From the NCBI RefSeq assembly GCF_002127225.1, contig NZ_NFUR01000002.1, positions 806,001-870,000 of the forward strand: a stretch of 64,000 nucleotides of DNA, read 5' to 3'. The position numbers and the translations under genes were made by a program. The notes beneath the pieces are model-generated. The model was not told the origin of the DNA and did no database searches. It worked only from the letters and a program-made list of their open reading frames with translations. Shown piece after piece: positions 26,301-34,357 of the stretch; position 1 is the first letter of the stretch, and the number at the start of each line of letters is the position of its first letter. The DNA comes from Sphingomonas sp. IBVSS2 (GTDB lineage Bacteria; Pseudomonadota; Alphaproteobacteria; Sphingomonadales; Sphingomonadaceae).

Positions 26301-26498
26301 CGGCTCGCGCGGCTGCCCTTCGTGTTCAACGTGCGGATCAGCGCGCCCTTCCGCCAGCTGCTGGACTCCATCCAGTCCTGGTATGATCCGCGCCGCCTCA
26401 TCGAGCGGAACCTGCCGTCATTGATCGAGGAGCAGAATCGTGCACAGGAGAGCGCCAAGCCCGCCGTTCAGCCCCGTGAAAGCGCCCCTGTCCCATGA
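23349..26498 (+). CDS. ydbH: YdbH-family intermembrane phospholipid transport protein (AsmA-like)
   Basis: The roughly 1049-residue envelope protein has one N-terminal transmembrane helix (RAAVGLLVLLAVAAGAAWL) and a very long beta-rich periplasmic part. A C-terminal YdbH domain (about 800-1030) includes GFWGNMAFQALKSLNYKDLTI. With YhdP and TamB, YdbH moves glycerophospholipids between the inner and outer membranes in Escherichia coli. The GTG at 23349 has GGAG 5 bp upstream; a TTG at 23334 is an alternative. Its stop overlaps ynbE as ATGA and ydbL follows, reproducing the known ydbH-ynbE-ydbL operon, which supports the name. Confidence 0.92.
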   Translation: MDLSDQEADAGSARAAAPRVPWRWRRAAVGLLVLLAVAAGAAWLQRRTIARGFVDRELARRGVPARYEIEQLSPWRQRLVNVSIGDPRNPDLVADWIELRTSLYPWRAEVLVAKAGKVRARGRIVNGTLSMGSLDRLLPPPSGKPFSLPRLIVDVADAQLRLDSGGGLVVLGLSGKGMLADGFAGTLRADTSHLRIAGCALEGVAARMQVRVSHGAPRLDGPVQTARIACADTRVTQLRVEVRAALEASLARWKGSADLDAAAMDSSLGQLRGLRGGIGFDGDSARTAGSVALRSGPLATAQVGAGSAAISGRYALGETAAFQGEVAVEGAALPASLLGRVAGYGNAGQGTPVAPLVRRLARAVGEAGRAFGGSAAIELAMHADRTTLRLRRLDLAARSGARLRFGQGAGLGLDLRDGGLDLAGQLSLGGGGLPDAAVQLSRRAGTGELRGTGQVRPYMADGARLALSALDFSVRGTAGEVRTAMTLSGPVNGGHVDGLSMPLLVRWDAQMLAVNPQCGVIGFSRMAMGSAVLDGDRLKLCPLGPAMVRWGPHGLAGGIRLAQPELKGRVGDSALRVAAEAAQLDLAASRFTVAKAAARLGGDRPTRLDIGRLEGDFRSGLGGEFDALGGQIGAVPLLLSEGKGSWHVESGDLLLRGSFTLADAEAAARFEPLAAPNGSLRLSDGKIDAQAAFVSPKRQLPVGTVKIAHDLARGEGQALLDIPGIRFHTDGLQPGDLTSLTYGVIADVDGLVAGTGRFGWSGDTVTSTGHFTATDVALAAAFGPVQGLTTQLDFTDLLNLRSAPGQAADIAEINPGVPVRGGVLRYQLLDSRRVRVEGARWPFAGGELVLDPTVLDFDVAGERRLTFHVKGADAALFLKEMAFDNLDATGTFDGTLPMIFDAQGGRIEGGELRARTGGHIAYVGEVSRQDVGFWGNMAFQALKSLNYKDLTIRMNGPLAGEMITDIGFSGVSQGAGTKSNFLIRRLARLPFVFNVRISAPFRQLLDSIQSWYDPRRLIERNLPSLIEEQNRAQESAKPAVQPRESAPVP

Positions 26499-26719
26499 AA
26501 GGCAAGAATATGCAGCTTCGAAGCATGACACAGGCGTTGCCACACTGGATCGGGTGCCTTGGAGCGGCGCCGGTGATGCTCGCGGGCGGTTGCGTGAACG
26601 TGACCGCGCCCGACAAGCCGATCGTCATCAACCTCAACATTTCGATTACCCAGGAAGTGGTCTATCGTCTCGACAACAAGGCGAAGGCCATAATCCAGGA
26701 CAATCCGGGGATATTCTGA
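26495..26719 (+). CDS. ynbE: YnbE-family outer-membrane lipoprotein
   Basis: The 74-residue lipoprotein has a lipobox around MLAGGC and a conserved tail (IVINLNISITQEVVYRLDNKAK). In E. coli YnbE binds YdbH and is thought to complete the bridge to the outer membrane. Its ATG overlaps the ydbH stop (ATGA) and its stop overlaps the ydbL start (TGATG). Confidence 0.92.
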   Translation: MKGKNMQLRSMTQALPHWIGCLGAAPVMLAGGCVNVTAPDKPIVINLNISITQEVVYRLDNKAKAIIQDNPGIF

Positions 26720-27096
26720 TGCGCAAGTTGCTTCCCACCTTCAGCCTTGCCGCGGCGCTAGTGGTTGCCATGGCCGCGCCTGCTTTCGCGCAGCGGGACC
26801 CCGCCTATCAGGCGGCGCGCCAGGCCGGGCTCGTCGGCGAGCAGCCCGACGGCTATCTCGGCATCGTCGGCAGCCCGACGGCCGAGCTTCAGGCAATGGT
26901 GAACAACATCAACATCCAGCGGAAGCGCCAATATACCCAGCAGGCGGCGGCAAGCTCGACGGTCGAGCAGATGGCGTTCGTCACCGGCTGCAACCTGATC
27001 GCCCGCACCGTGGCGGGCGAGAAATACCGGGCACCCGATGGCCGCTGGCTCACCCGTGGCGGCGATGCGCCCGTACGGGATCCCCGCTGCCTTTGA
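26719..27096 (+). CDS. ydbL: YdbL-family periplasmic protein (DUF1318)
   Basis: The 125-residue exported protein has a signal peptide ending near AFAQR, followed by the DUF1318 core (AYQAARQAGLVGEQPDGYLG ... NINIQRKRQYTQQA). In E. coli YdbL modulates assembly of the YdbH-YnbE complex. It overlaps ynbE by one base and is the last gene of the operon. The C-terminus has two Cys residues that could pair in the periplasm. Confidence 0.92.
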   Translation: MRKLLPTFSLAAALVVAMAAPAFAQRDPAYQAARQAGLVGEQPDGYLGIVGSPTAELQAMVNNINIQRKRQYTQQAAASSTVEQMAFVTGCNLIARTVAGEKYRAPDGRWLTRGGDAPVRDPRCL

Positions 27097-27135
27097 ACGG
27101 CGGGGGTGGCGCGCGCTCCGGCGAGCGCCTCGGCC

Positions 27136-27861
27136 CTATGTCGCGTCGTGGAAGATGATCCCCAGGGTGTGGCGCGTGCCGGACCGCACGCGGCTCACGC
27201 CATGGCGCATATTGACGCGATACGTGCCTCTCGTGCCTTGCACCGGGCGATGGTGGACGGCGAATGCAACGGCGTCGCCCCGCCGGAGCGGCACGATCTC
27301 GGCCCGACTCTGCATGCGTGGCCGCTGCTCGGTCAGCACGAACTCGCCTCCGGTGAAATCGACCCCCGGCTCGGAAAGCAGGATCGCCACCTGGATCGGA
27401 AAGACGTGCGCGCCATAGAGATCCTGGTGGAGGCAGTTATAGTCGCCGGGGCCATATTGCAGGAGGAGCGGCGTCGGCCGGCGCTGGCCAGCGGCATGGC
27501 ATCGTTCGAGAAAGGATGGGTGGTCGGCGGGATATCGCGCATCGATGCCCATGCGGTCGTTCCATGCATTGGCGAGGTCCGCCAGGCGCGGATATAGCGC
27601 CGCGCGCAACGTGCCGACGAGATCGGGCAGCGGATAGCGGAAGTAGCGATACTCGCCCTTGCCGAACCCGTGCCGGGCCATGTGCACATGGCTTCGAAAG
27701 CGGCTCTCGTCGGAATAGGATGCCGCGATCGCGCGACACTCTTCCGGGGCGAGCAGCCCGGGCAACATCGCCGAACCCTGGCCGTCCAGCTCCCGGGAAG
27801 CGGTCGGCCAATCATGATCGGCGATCCGTGCCGCCATCTTATCCAAGGTTATCAGGGTCAT
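27136..27861 (-). CDS. Fe(II)/2-oxoglutarate-dependent oxygenase (prolyl 4-hydroxylase-like fold)
   Basis: The 241-residue oxygenase has an iron-binding HxD in NCLHQDLYG, a distal His in AFAVHHRPVQG and a 2-oxoglutarate-binding Arg in TYRVNMRHGVSRV. The fold matches the COG3826-type family often seen next to alkylation-repair genes. The ATG at 27861 was chosen because the preceding sequence is a non-homologous extension. It is 104 bp downstream of alkB on the same strand and may be co-transcribed. The substrate is unknown. Confidence 0.85.
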   Translation of the reverse strand: MTLITLDKMAARIADHDWPTASRELDGQGSAMLPGLLAPEECRAIAASYSDESRFRSHVHMARHGFGKGEYRYFRYPLPDLVGTLRAALYPRLADLANAWNDRMGIDARYPADHPSFLERCHAAGQRRPTPLLLQYGPGDYNCLHQDLYGAHVFPIQVAILLSEPGVDFTGGEFVLTEQRPRMQSRAEIVPLRRGDAVAFAVHHRPVQGTRGTYRVNMRHGVSRVRSGTRHTLGIIFHDAT

Positions 27862-27965
27862 GGCATGTGTTCCTTGCTGCGCCTCGGGAGCATCGATATC
27901 GGGCGTGCGCGCCGGCCGAACTCCGGTCCTTGCTCTCGAACCTGCGGCAATGGGTTCGATCGCGA

Positions 27966-28616
27966 TCAGCGGGCGTGCCGGAAGGTCAGGTTGATGCGCT
28001 GCCGGCCCAACCGGTCGTGGAAGCCGTCCTTCAGCTCCGCCACGCCGTGAAAGCGAAGGCGCGCCGGACCGCCCCAGACGACGACGTCGCCATGATGCAG
28101 GGCAACCTTGCGTACCGGATCGTTGCGCCGGATCCCCCCGAACTGGAAGATGGCGGGCAGCCCGAGCGAAACCGAGACGATCGGTTGCGTGAAGTCCTGC
28201 TCGTTCCGGTCCTGATGGAGCGACAGGCGCGCGCCGGGGACATAGCGATTGATCAGGCACGCGTCCGGCCGAAACTGCGCATGGCCGGCCTCTGTCGCCG
28301 CCAGTTCCGCCAGTGCCGCGAAGCATTCGGGCATCTTCGGCCATGGCTTGCGGGTTTCCGGGTCGATCGCGTCGTAGCGATAGCCGCTCCGATCGGTGAT
28401 CCACCCGGCCGCGCCGCAATTGGTCGTGGCGACCGACATGGCATAGCCGCCCGGCGTGACCATGTGCCGGAAGGGCGAAGCGGCGGCGATGCCATGGATC
28501 GCCTCGACCAGCGCCGGCGCGAACGGCAATGCCAGCCCGCGCAGGAGCATCGCACCGTCGGCAAGGGCTTCGCGCGACGGTTCCTCCGCCCGCAGCGGGG
28601 CGAACAGGTCAGCCAT
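27966..28616 (-). CDS. alkB: DNA oxidative demethylase AlkB
   Basis: The 216-residue enzyme reverses 1-methyladenine and 3-methylcytosine damage using Fe(II) and 2-oxoglutarate. Signature residues are present: substrate lid PGGYAMSV, iron site LSLHQDRNE, distal His near RLRFHGVAEL, and the C-terminal RxxxxxR pair in RQRINLTFRHAR. The length matches E. coli AlkB. It lies 69 bp after the end of a two-component operon and just before a second 2OG oxygenase. No Ada gene is adjacent. Confidence 0.94.
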   Translation of the reverse strand: MADLFAPLRAEEPSREALADGAMLLRGLALPFAPALVEAIHGIAAASPFRHMVTPGGYAMSVATTNCGAAGWITDRSGYRYDAIDPETRKPWPKMPECFAALAELAATEAGHAQFRPDACLINRYVPGARLSLHQDRNEQDFTQPIVSVSLGLPAIFQFGGIRRNDPVRKVALHHGDVVVWGGPARLRFHGVAELKDGFHDRLGRQRINLTFRHAR

Positions 28617-28685
28617 ATGCGCGTCTTTCCAGCATCGCGAACGCCATGCCGTCCGCGGCGACCGGGTGCACTCCGATCCTTGTCT

Positions 28686-30125
28686 TCAAATCGAGCCTGG
28701 AGCGCCCCGTCCCGCATCCCGATCGGCGTCGGGGGTGGCGATCGATCTCTGCACAAGTCGCCATGCCTGCTTCCTGCGCTGCTGTGCCGGGCTGCCGGGA
28801 GCGACGGTGTCGGGGGGAGGGGGCACGGCCCGGAGCCTGACGACGCATCGCGTTCCATTCGGCGCGAGATTGTCGATCTTGAGCGAGCCGCCACAGGCGG
28901 TCATGATCCGCTCGACGATGGACAGTCCCAGGCCGGCGCTGTCGGTTCGATTGGCTCCCTCCTTTCGATAGCGCTTGATCTGGTTGGCCACGACCTCGAC
29001 GGTGAAGCCGGGGCCATCATCCGCCACGACCATGCTGCCGTCCTGCTCGACCCGGACCGAAACCGTGCAGCCCGCGGGCGTGTGGCGAACGGCGTTGTCG
29101 ATCAGGTTCGTCAGCGCGATCTGCACCAGTCCGGGTATGCCTTCCACCCAGGAATGAACGCCGGTGGGCGCCGTGAAGTTGATGTCGTGATCCCGGCGAA
29201 GCGCGAGCGGCGCCATCACGCTGACCACTTCGCCGGCAAGCGCCACGGGATCAAATATCTCGACCCCTGGATGGTGGCGATCCACGATCGCCAGATCCAT
29301 CAGCTGCTGGACCACGCGATTGGCCCGCTCGACGCCCAGTTGCACGGCGTCGCGTTCGGGAGAAGGGTCGAGCGCCTCGAGGCGCAGGGAGATAAGCGCC
29401 AGCGGAGTACGCAATTCGTGCGCGACATTGCCGATGAACTCGCCCTGGAAACGATAGCCAGCTTCCAGGCGGTCGAGGGCGTGATTGGTTGCGTGCACGA
29501 GGGGAACGGCTTCCAGGGGAACACTCGTCGGCTCCAGGCGGTGGCCGATATGGTCCAGGCCAATCGCATCGGCCTGGCGCGCCATGCGCCGAAACCTGCC
29601 CGTCACGCGGCCCAGGATGAGAAGTCCGATGATCAGCGAGGCGAACAGGGAGGCCGGGACGATCCAGCCGGAACGCTCGAGGAAGGTCGTGACTATGTCG
29701 TCGACGATATGGTTGGGAAAGGTTCGATCCTGCGCAACGACGATCCATTCCTGGCGCCCGGGACGGGGCGCCGGGAGGGTCAGCACGTCATAGCGGCCAT
29801 ATTTGAAGAATATCGGCGTGTCGCCCCGCTGGAGGTCGGCGGACGGGATCGGAGGCGGGCCGGAACTGGACTCGAAATCGAGGCCGCCGGTATCGGCGAC
29901 GCCGAACCTGCCTTCGAAGGTGAAGCCGCCGGCCTGCGATCTTATGGGGCTGCCCGTTGCGATGATCAGAGCCTCATGCCTCAGCTTGTCCGCTACGAAC
30001 TGATCGGCAGTCGTGCTCAGAAGATATCCGAGCAACATGGGCAGGAAGACCGCCAGAAACAGCACGAGAACGACCTGGGACAGGAACAGCTGCCAGAACA
30101 TCGATCTGGGGAAGTGCACCTTCAC
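28686..30125 (-). CDS. Sensor histidine kinase of a second two-component system
   Basis: The 479-residue inner-membrane kinase has helices at about 12-36 and 153-173 around a sensor region of roughly 115 residues. The phospho-acceptor is in GNVAHELRTPLALISL, with N box NLIDNAVRHT, G1 DDGPGF and G2 SAGLGLSIV. The last 40 residues are a basic, low-complexity tail. The GTG at 30125 overlaps the response-regulator stop as GTGA, so the two are coupled. The architecture is like QseC/TctE. The signal is unknown. Confidence 0.93.
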   Translation of the reverse strand: MKVHFPRSMFWQLFLSQVVLVLFLAVFLPMLLGYLLSTTADQFVADKLRHEALIIATGSPIRSQAGGFTFEGRFGVADTGGLDFESSSGPPPIPSADLQRGDTPIFFKYGRYDVLTLPAPRPGRQEWIVVAQDRTFPNHIVDDIVTTFLERSGWIVPASLFASLIIGLLILGRVTGRFRRMARQADAIGLDHIGHRLEPTSVPLEAVPLVHATNHALDRLEAGYRFQGEFIGNVAHELRTPLALISLRLEALDPSPERDAVQLGVERANRVVQQLMDLAIVDRHHPGVEIFDPVALAGEVVSVMAPLALRRDHDINFTAPTGVHSWVEGIPGLVQIALTNLIDNAVRHTPAGCTVSVRVEQDGSMVVADDGPGFTVEVVANQIKRYRKEGANRTDSAGLGLSIVERIMTACGGSLKIDNLAPNGTRCVVRLRAVPPPPDTVAPGSPAQQRRKQAWRLVQRSIATPDADRDAGRGAPGSI

Positions 30126-30793
30126 GAGTTCAGCAATATGTAGCCGATGCCGCGCACGGTCTTGAGTCTGACCTGTGCCGCAAGGCTGTCCAGTTTCCGT
30201 CGGATCCGGTGGATGTACACTTCCACCGCGTTCGAGCCGAGCATGTCCCCCGAGCCGAATAGCTGGTCTTCGATGACGCGCTTGGAAAGGACATGGCCCG
30301 ATCGACGCATCAACAGTTCGAGCAGTTCCGCCTCGCGTTCCGAGAAATCGGCGGGCTCGCCGCCCACTCGCACTTCGCGGGTCCGGGTATCCAGCGACAG
30401 GTCCCCGACAGCGAGGAGATGTTCGACATAGCCGCCCTGCCGGCGGAGCACTGCGCAGATCCGCGCATGCAGTTCGGGAAACAGGAAGGGTTTGACGATA
30501 TAGTCGTCGGCACCGCTATCCAGCCCCTGCACGCGCATCTCGCCCTCGCCGCGCGCGGTCAGCACGAGAATTGGCTCCATGCGCTTATACGCGCGCAGGC
30601 GCCGCAACAGGGCGAGGCCGTTCTCGTCCGGAAGGCCGAGGTCGAGGATGATGGCCGCATAGTTGACGGTCTGGATCAGGAGCTCGGCATCGCCGGCGGT
30701 CCTGGCAAGATCGCAGCGCACGTCGCGCTTCGCAAATGCCGAGGCCATCGCATGGGCGAGATCCGCATCATCCTCTACGATCAGCAAACGCAT
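30122..30793 (-). CDS. OmpR-family response regulator
   Basis: The 223-residue regulator is of the QseB/PmrA group. The receiver has VEDDADL, phospho-acceptor in AIILDLGLPDENG, and Lys in YIVKPFLFPE. The winged helix contains FSEREAELLELLMRR and VEVYIHRIRRKLD. It is the first gene of a two-gene operon with the kinase. A 36-bp gap separates it from a weak small ORF upstream. Confidence 0.94.
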   Translation of the reverse strand: MRLLIVEDDADLAHAMASAFAKRDVRCDLARTAGDAELLIQTVNYAAIILDLGLPDENGLALLRRLRAYKRMEPILVLTARGEGEMRVQGLDSGADDYIVKPFLFPELHARICAVLRRQGGYVEHLLAVGDLSLDTRTREVRVGGEPADFSEREAELLELLMRRSGHVLSKRVIEDQLFGSGDMLGSNAVEVYIHRIRRKLDSLAAQVRLKTVRGIGYILLNS

Positions 30794-30829
30794 CTAACTC
30801 GCTCCGTCACGGCCAGGGGCCGCATCTAG

Positions 30830-30982
30830 TCAGGATCCCTCTCCGAACAGGTCGGGGGCAAAAATGCCGTCAGGATCGTCGGTGAAGGTATCGGCAGGCG
30901 CGCGGTCGGTCGGCAGCGCCGGATCGGTGTCCGCATGGCCGTGCTCGATCATCGCCTTCGCCACGGCTTTCATCTGTCCCAT
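30830..30982 (-). CDS. Possible small acidic protein (about 50 residues)
   Basis: A short frame starting MGQMKAVAKAMIEHGHADT and ending in an acidic, Pro/Asp-rich tail. It has no recognisable domain. It lies immediately upstream of the response regulator on the same strand and could be a small co-transcribed peptide, or it may not be expressed. Confidence 0.25.
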   Translation of the reverse strand: MGQMKAVAKAMIEHGHADTDPALPTDRAPADTFTDDPDGIFAPDLFGEGS

Positions 30983-30992
30983 TGCTGGACAG
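30974..30992. repeat. Inverted repeat near a possible promoter
   Basis: ctgtcc (30974-30979) and ggacag (30987-30992) are perfectly complementary with a 7-base spacer. The repeat spans the start of the possible small ORF and lies about 180 bp upstream of the response-regulator gene, so it is a candidate operator or RNA hairpin. The rest of 30794-31326 shows no gene apart from that weak ORF. Confidence 0.3.
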
Positions 30993-31326
30993 GATGGCGC
31001 GTACCTCATGACGGCGACTATCGTAGCGTTGTCCCGCGTGGACAAGCGGCTTCGCGTGGTGGGGAGGCCGCTGTCGCCCTCCGGAAAACTCCCTAGCCAC
31101 AGGACTGCCTGAGGGGCCGGGATAGCGCGGAATTCCGCCATTCCCCGACCATGTCCCCTGAAAAGGCGGCGCGGGGCCTGTACGGATTCGAGACAGCACC
31201 CGATCGGCCGACATCTGCCCGTAAGGTTGGAGTAAGCAGCCTCGCCCACGAGGGATTGGCCGAGTTTCGGCATGGCTCGGGTTTCAGGGAAGCGCCATGC
31301 GCGAGGCCAGTATCGGAGAATGCACC

Positions 31327-31575
31327 ATGGAAGAACGAGCGCATTCCTATGACCATCTCACTCCCCGCGAACTGCAGGTCCTCGATCTCGCCGCCGGCGG
31401 TTTCTGTGCGAAGGAAATCGCCAGACGGCTCGAGATCAGTCCGAAGACCGTGGATCGCCACGTCGAGAATATTCGCCTGAAGCTTCGTGCCCGAAACCGC
31501 GCCCATATGATCCAGCTGGCGTTCCGGTTCGGTCTCCAAGGTCATCTCGACATTCCCTTCATCATTGCCGGTTGA
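31327..31575 (+). CDS. Single-domain LuxR/GerE-type DNA-binding regulator
   Basis: The 82-residue protein consists almost entirely of a LuxR-type helix-turn-helix: LTPRELQVLDLAAGGFCAKEIARRL, then ISPKTVDRHVENIRLKL. There is no receiver or ligand-binding domain. GGAGA at 31314-31318 positions the ATG at 31327; an ATG at 31297 would add ten residues. It converges on the secreted-protein genes at 31596-32901 and may regulate nearby genes, but targets are unknown. Confidence 0.85.
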   Translation: MEERAHSYDHLTPRELQVLDLAAGGFCAKEIARRLEISPKTVDRHVENIRLKLRARNRAHMIQLAFRFGLQGHLDIPFIIAG

Positions 31576-31595
31576 GACAAGGCCCGTTGCCGCCC

Positions 31596-32264
31596 CTATT
31601 GCTGGGGCAGCGGCGGCGGCGGCGGCGGAAGCATGCCCTTGGGCGCTTGCGGCGCGAAGGCGTTCGTGCGTGCCAGGCGCGCGGCTTCCTCGTGGATCGC
31701 GGCCTGTACCGCCGGATTGCTCAGGTCCACCGGCCCGGCATTGGGATTTCCGGGGATCGCGCGGCTGTTCGCGACGAGCATGGCCATCGGCGCCTTGCTG
31801 CCATCGGCGGCGCGATAGCGGCCGGGATCGGCACCAGGGCAGGTCGTGCCCGTGGCGGCGAAGAAGGCATCGGCGCTCTTGCGATCCTGGCACATCCGGG
31901 CGACCGCGACATTGTCGAAGCCCATCGCATGCCACGCGGCGGCATCGGACCTGCGCGTACAGCCTTCGTCGCTGCGGCCGAAATTGAGGTTGATCCCGAT
32001 CGGCCCGCCCGCAATGCCGCCGCCCGTGCCGATCAGGCAGGGATTGGCGCCGGCGAAATAGCTGCCCTGGACGCTCGGGGTGGTCCACTCATGCCCGCTA
32101 TAGGTGACGGTCTCGTGGGCCGGAGCCTCGCTGACTGGGCCGGTGATCGCCTCGACGGTCACCGCACTATTGGACGAGGCGTTGTCCGTCGCCGTCTGCT
32201 GGGCGTTGGCGGCTGTGGCACTGACCATCAGGACGAGGGTCGCCGCGACTGCTAGGTGCTTCAT
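31596..32264 (-). CDS. Secreted protein of unknown function, possible partner of the upstream Gly/Ser-rich protein
   Basis: The 222-residue protein has a signal peptide (MKHLAVAATLVLMVSATAANAQ). The mature part has a Gly-rich patch (IGTGGGIAGGPIGINLNFG), two Cys residues around it, a second Cys pair further on and a proline-rich C-terminus. I do not recognise the family. It lies 61 bp downstream of the Gly/Ser-rich secreted protein on the same strand, so the two are probably one operon. Confidence 0.75.
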   Translation of the reverse strand: MKHLAVAATLVLMVSATAANAQQTATDNASSNSAVTVEAITGPVSEAPAHETVTYSGHEWTTPSVQGSYFAGANPCLIGTGGGIAGGPIGINLNFGRSDEGCTRRSDAAAWHAMGFDNVAVARMCQDRKSADAFFAATGTTCPGADPGRYRAADGSKAPMAMLVANSRAIPGNPNAGPVDLSNPAVQAAIHEEAARLARTNAFAPQAPKGMLPPPPPPLPQQ

Positions 32265-32325
32265 GATCGAACTCCTGAACGGAAAGGGAGGCGGGACGGC
32301 GGCTGCCGCCCCGCCTGTAAGCCTC

Positions 32326-32901
32326 CTATTCGACGGTCCAGCCGAGCGAGCCGAACCCGAACCCAACCAGTCCCACTGCTCCTGCGGCGTTCCAGTCGAT
32401 GCTGGCTGCATTCACGGTGGTGGTGTTGGACGCATTGAAGTTGGCGGTGAACTTGTAGTCGCCGGCGCTCTCGCCGAAGTTCATCACCTGCATGTTCAAC
32501 GCGGCGTTCCCGTGGGTCAGGCCACCATAGACACCGCCGTTGTAGCTGTTGCTGGTGATCGATCCGACGCCCGAGGGGCTCACGCTGGAGGTGATCGAGG
32601 TGCCGGCATCGCCGACTCCGCCGACCACCGCATAGCTGGTGCCGCCGGGCAGGCTGTTGATGTTCATCGTACCGCCGAAACCACTGCCGGACGACGCCGA
32701 CAGCTCGTTGTTGATGGTTCCGCTGATCCCGCTCGTGCTGGTGCTGCTCAGCGAGTCGGTATTGATGCCGCCATTCGTGAAGCCGCCGACACCCACGCCG
32801 ATACCTCCGCCGATATTGCCGGAGCCCGACGATTGGGCGAGGGCCGGAGCGGCCGTGAGTACCGCCAGGGCTGCTGCGCCGATTGCAATAATCTTCATCA
32901 T
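32326..32901 (-). CDS. Secreted Gly/Ser/Asn-rich protein of unknown function
   Basis: The 191-residue protein has a signal peptide ending near PALAQ. The mature protein is rich in Gly, Ser, Thr and Asn with almost no charge and alternating strand-like stretches (GISGTINNELS, GFGGTMNINSL). This composition suggests an extracellular beta-rich fibre, adhesin or matrix protein. An AGGAGA ribosome site precedes the tandem ATGs. The 255 bp upstream (32902-33156) hold no gene. Confidence 0.75.
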   Translation of the reverse strand: MMKIIAIGAAALAVLTAAPALAQSSGSGNIGGGIGVGVGGFTNGGINTDSLSSTSTSGISGTINNELSASSGSGFGGTMNINSLPGGTSYAVVGGVGDAGTSITSSVSPSGVGSITSNSYNGGVYGGLTHGNAALNMQVMNFGESAGDYKFTANFNASNTTTVNAASIDWNAAGAVGLVGFGFGSLGWTVE

Positions 32902-33156
32902 ACATCTCCTACCGTCCCAGCGACTGCTGGTGCCCGGATTAGGACATGGGGGCAGGCTTACAGCTATCCGGCGGAACCCGCCCGATGCCTCCCGCCTTAC
33001 AGCGCTCCAACATGCTAGGCCGTGGGGGATTTCCCGGGGGGCGTCAGCCGTGCGGAAGCATTGCTGCGAAGGAAATATGTTTCCTTACAGCGGGATAGTG
33101 GCCGATCATCTGCAAATCGATTCAGGGCCGAAAGGCGCCTGAGCGCCCGCCGGCGG

Positions 33157-34245
33157 TCAACCGAGCGGGGGCAAACCGTCCATGATCGCAGTCAGCGCGA
33201 GCGCGTTCTCGCGTTCCATCGCGCTGTGCCCCGCATTGGTCACCACGAAGGTCGCGGGTTCCGTGCCGGCTTCCCGCAAAGCGGCGGCCAGCCGCGAGGC
33301 CTGGGTCAGCGGGCAGACCAGATCGAACCTCCCATGGACGATGTGCACCGGAATGGTCGCCAGCGTCGCGGCGTTGCGGATGAGATGGTCCGCTTCCAGG
33401 AACAGCCCGTTGGCGAAGTAATGCGCTTCGATCTGCGCGAAGCTCAGGGCGAAAACATCTTCGCCGAACTTCCCGCTGTCATCGACGTCGGGGATCGCAT
33501 GGGAGATGGTGCCTTCCCAGATGGACCATGCCAGCGCCGCCGCCAATTGCTGCTCGCGCTCCTGCTTCGTCGACGGCACGCGGTCGAAGATCGCCTTATA
33601 GGCCTTCATCACGTCGCCGCGGTCGGCAGGAGCGATCGGGGCGAGGAACCGGCGCCAGGCTTCGGGATAGCTGACATAGGCGCCCGGCGCGGTGAGGGCG
33701 AACGGCGCATCCTCGAACGTTGCCGCATTGCCCTGATACATGAAATCGAGATCCTCCGCCGCGCCCAGGAAGATGCCGCGCAGGATCAGGCTGGCGCAGT
33801 GATGCGGGTGGGCGATCGCATAGGCCATTGCCAGCGTGCTGCCCCAGCTTCCGCCGAACACGTGCATCCTTCCGTCGATGTCCAGCGCCGCGCGGAGGCG
33901 GTTGATGTCCTCGATCAGATGCGAAGTCGTGTTGTTGGCGAGCGCGATCGCGGGGCCGGCGGATGCGACGGTCGGCTCGCTCTTGCCGCAGCCGCGCTGG
34001 TCGAAAAGGACGATCCGATAGCGTCCGGGATCGAAATAGCGCGCCATCGCGGGCGTGCAGGCTCCGCCCGGGCCACCATGGAGCACGATGACCGGCTCGC
34101 CGGCCGGGTTGCCATATTCCTCCCAATAAAGGCGGTGATCGGGATCGCGATCGACCTGCAACAGCCCGCTGCTTCGGGCCTCCGCCGCCGGATAACGCCA
34201 TTCGTCGACGATCTTGCTGGTGCGCTGGAGCTGGGAGAAATCCAT
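33157..34245 (-). CDS. pip: Prolyl iminopeptidase (S33 family)
   Basis: The 362-residue alpha/beta hydrolase releases N-terminal proline from peptides. Key motifs are VLHGGPGGAC, FDQRGCGKS, the nucleophile in GGSWGSTLAMAYA, the catalytic Asp in HGRFDLVCPL and His in NAGHSAM. The length is slightly above the usual 310-330 because of an N-terminal extension. The ATG at 34245 has GGGAAACGG upstream. It is cytoplasmic, with no signal seen. It may feed amino acids into the catabolic genes that follow. Confidence 0.92.
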   Translation of the reverse strand: MDFSQLQRTSKIVDEWRYPAAEARSSGLLQVDRDPDHRLYWEEYGNPAGEPVIVLHGGPGGACTPAMARYFDPGRYRIVLFDQRGCGKSEPTVASAGPAIALANNTTSHLIEDINRLRAALDIDGRMHVFGGSWGSTLAMAYAIAHPHHCASLILRGIFLGAAEDLDFMYQGNAATFEDAPFALTAPGAYVSYPEAWRRFLAPIAPADRGDVMKAYKAIFDRVPSTKQEREQQLAAALAWSIWEGTISHAIPDVDDSGKFGEDVFALSFAQIEAHYFANGLFLEADHLIRNAATLATIPVHIVHGRFDLVCPLTQASRLAAALREAGTEPATFVVTNAGHSAMERENALALTAIMDGLPPLG

Positions 34246-34357
34246 GTCCGTTTCCCGTGTGCTGGGCCCCGTATGTCGGGCGATCGCGACGCTGGGCCGC
34301 ATGCGGGCTGTATCCCCGGCAGGAGCACCGGTATAGCCGTCTATCTTCTCGCGGTCC

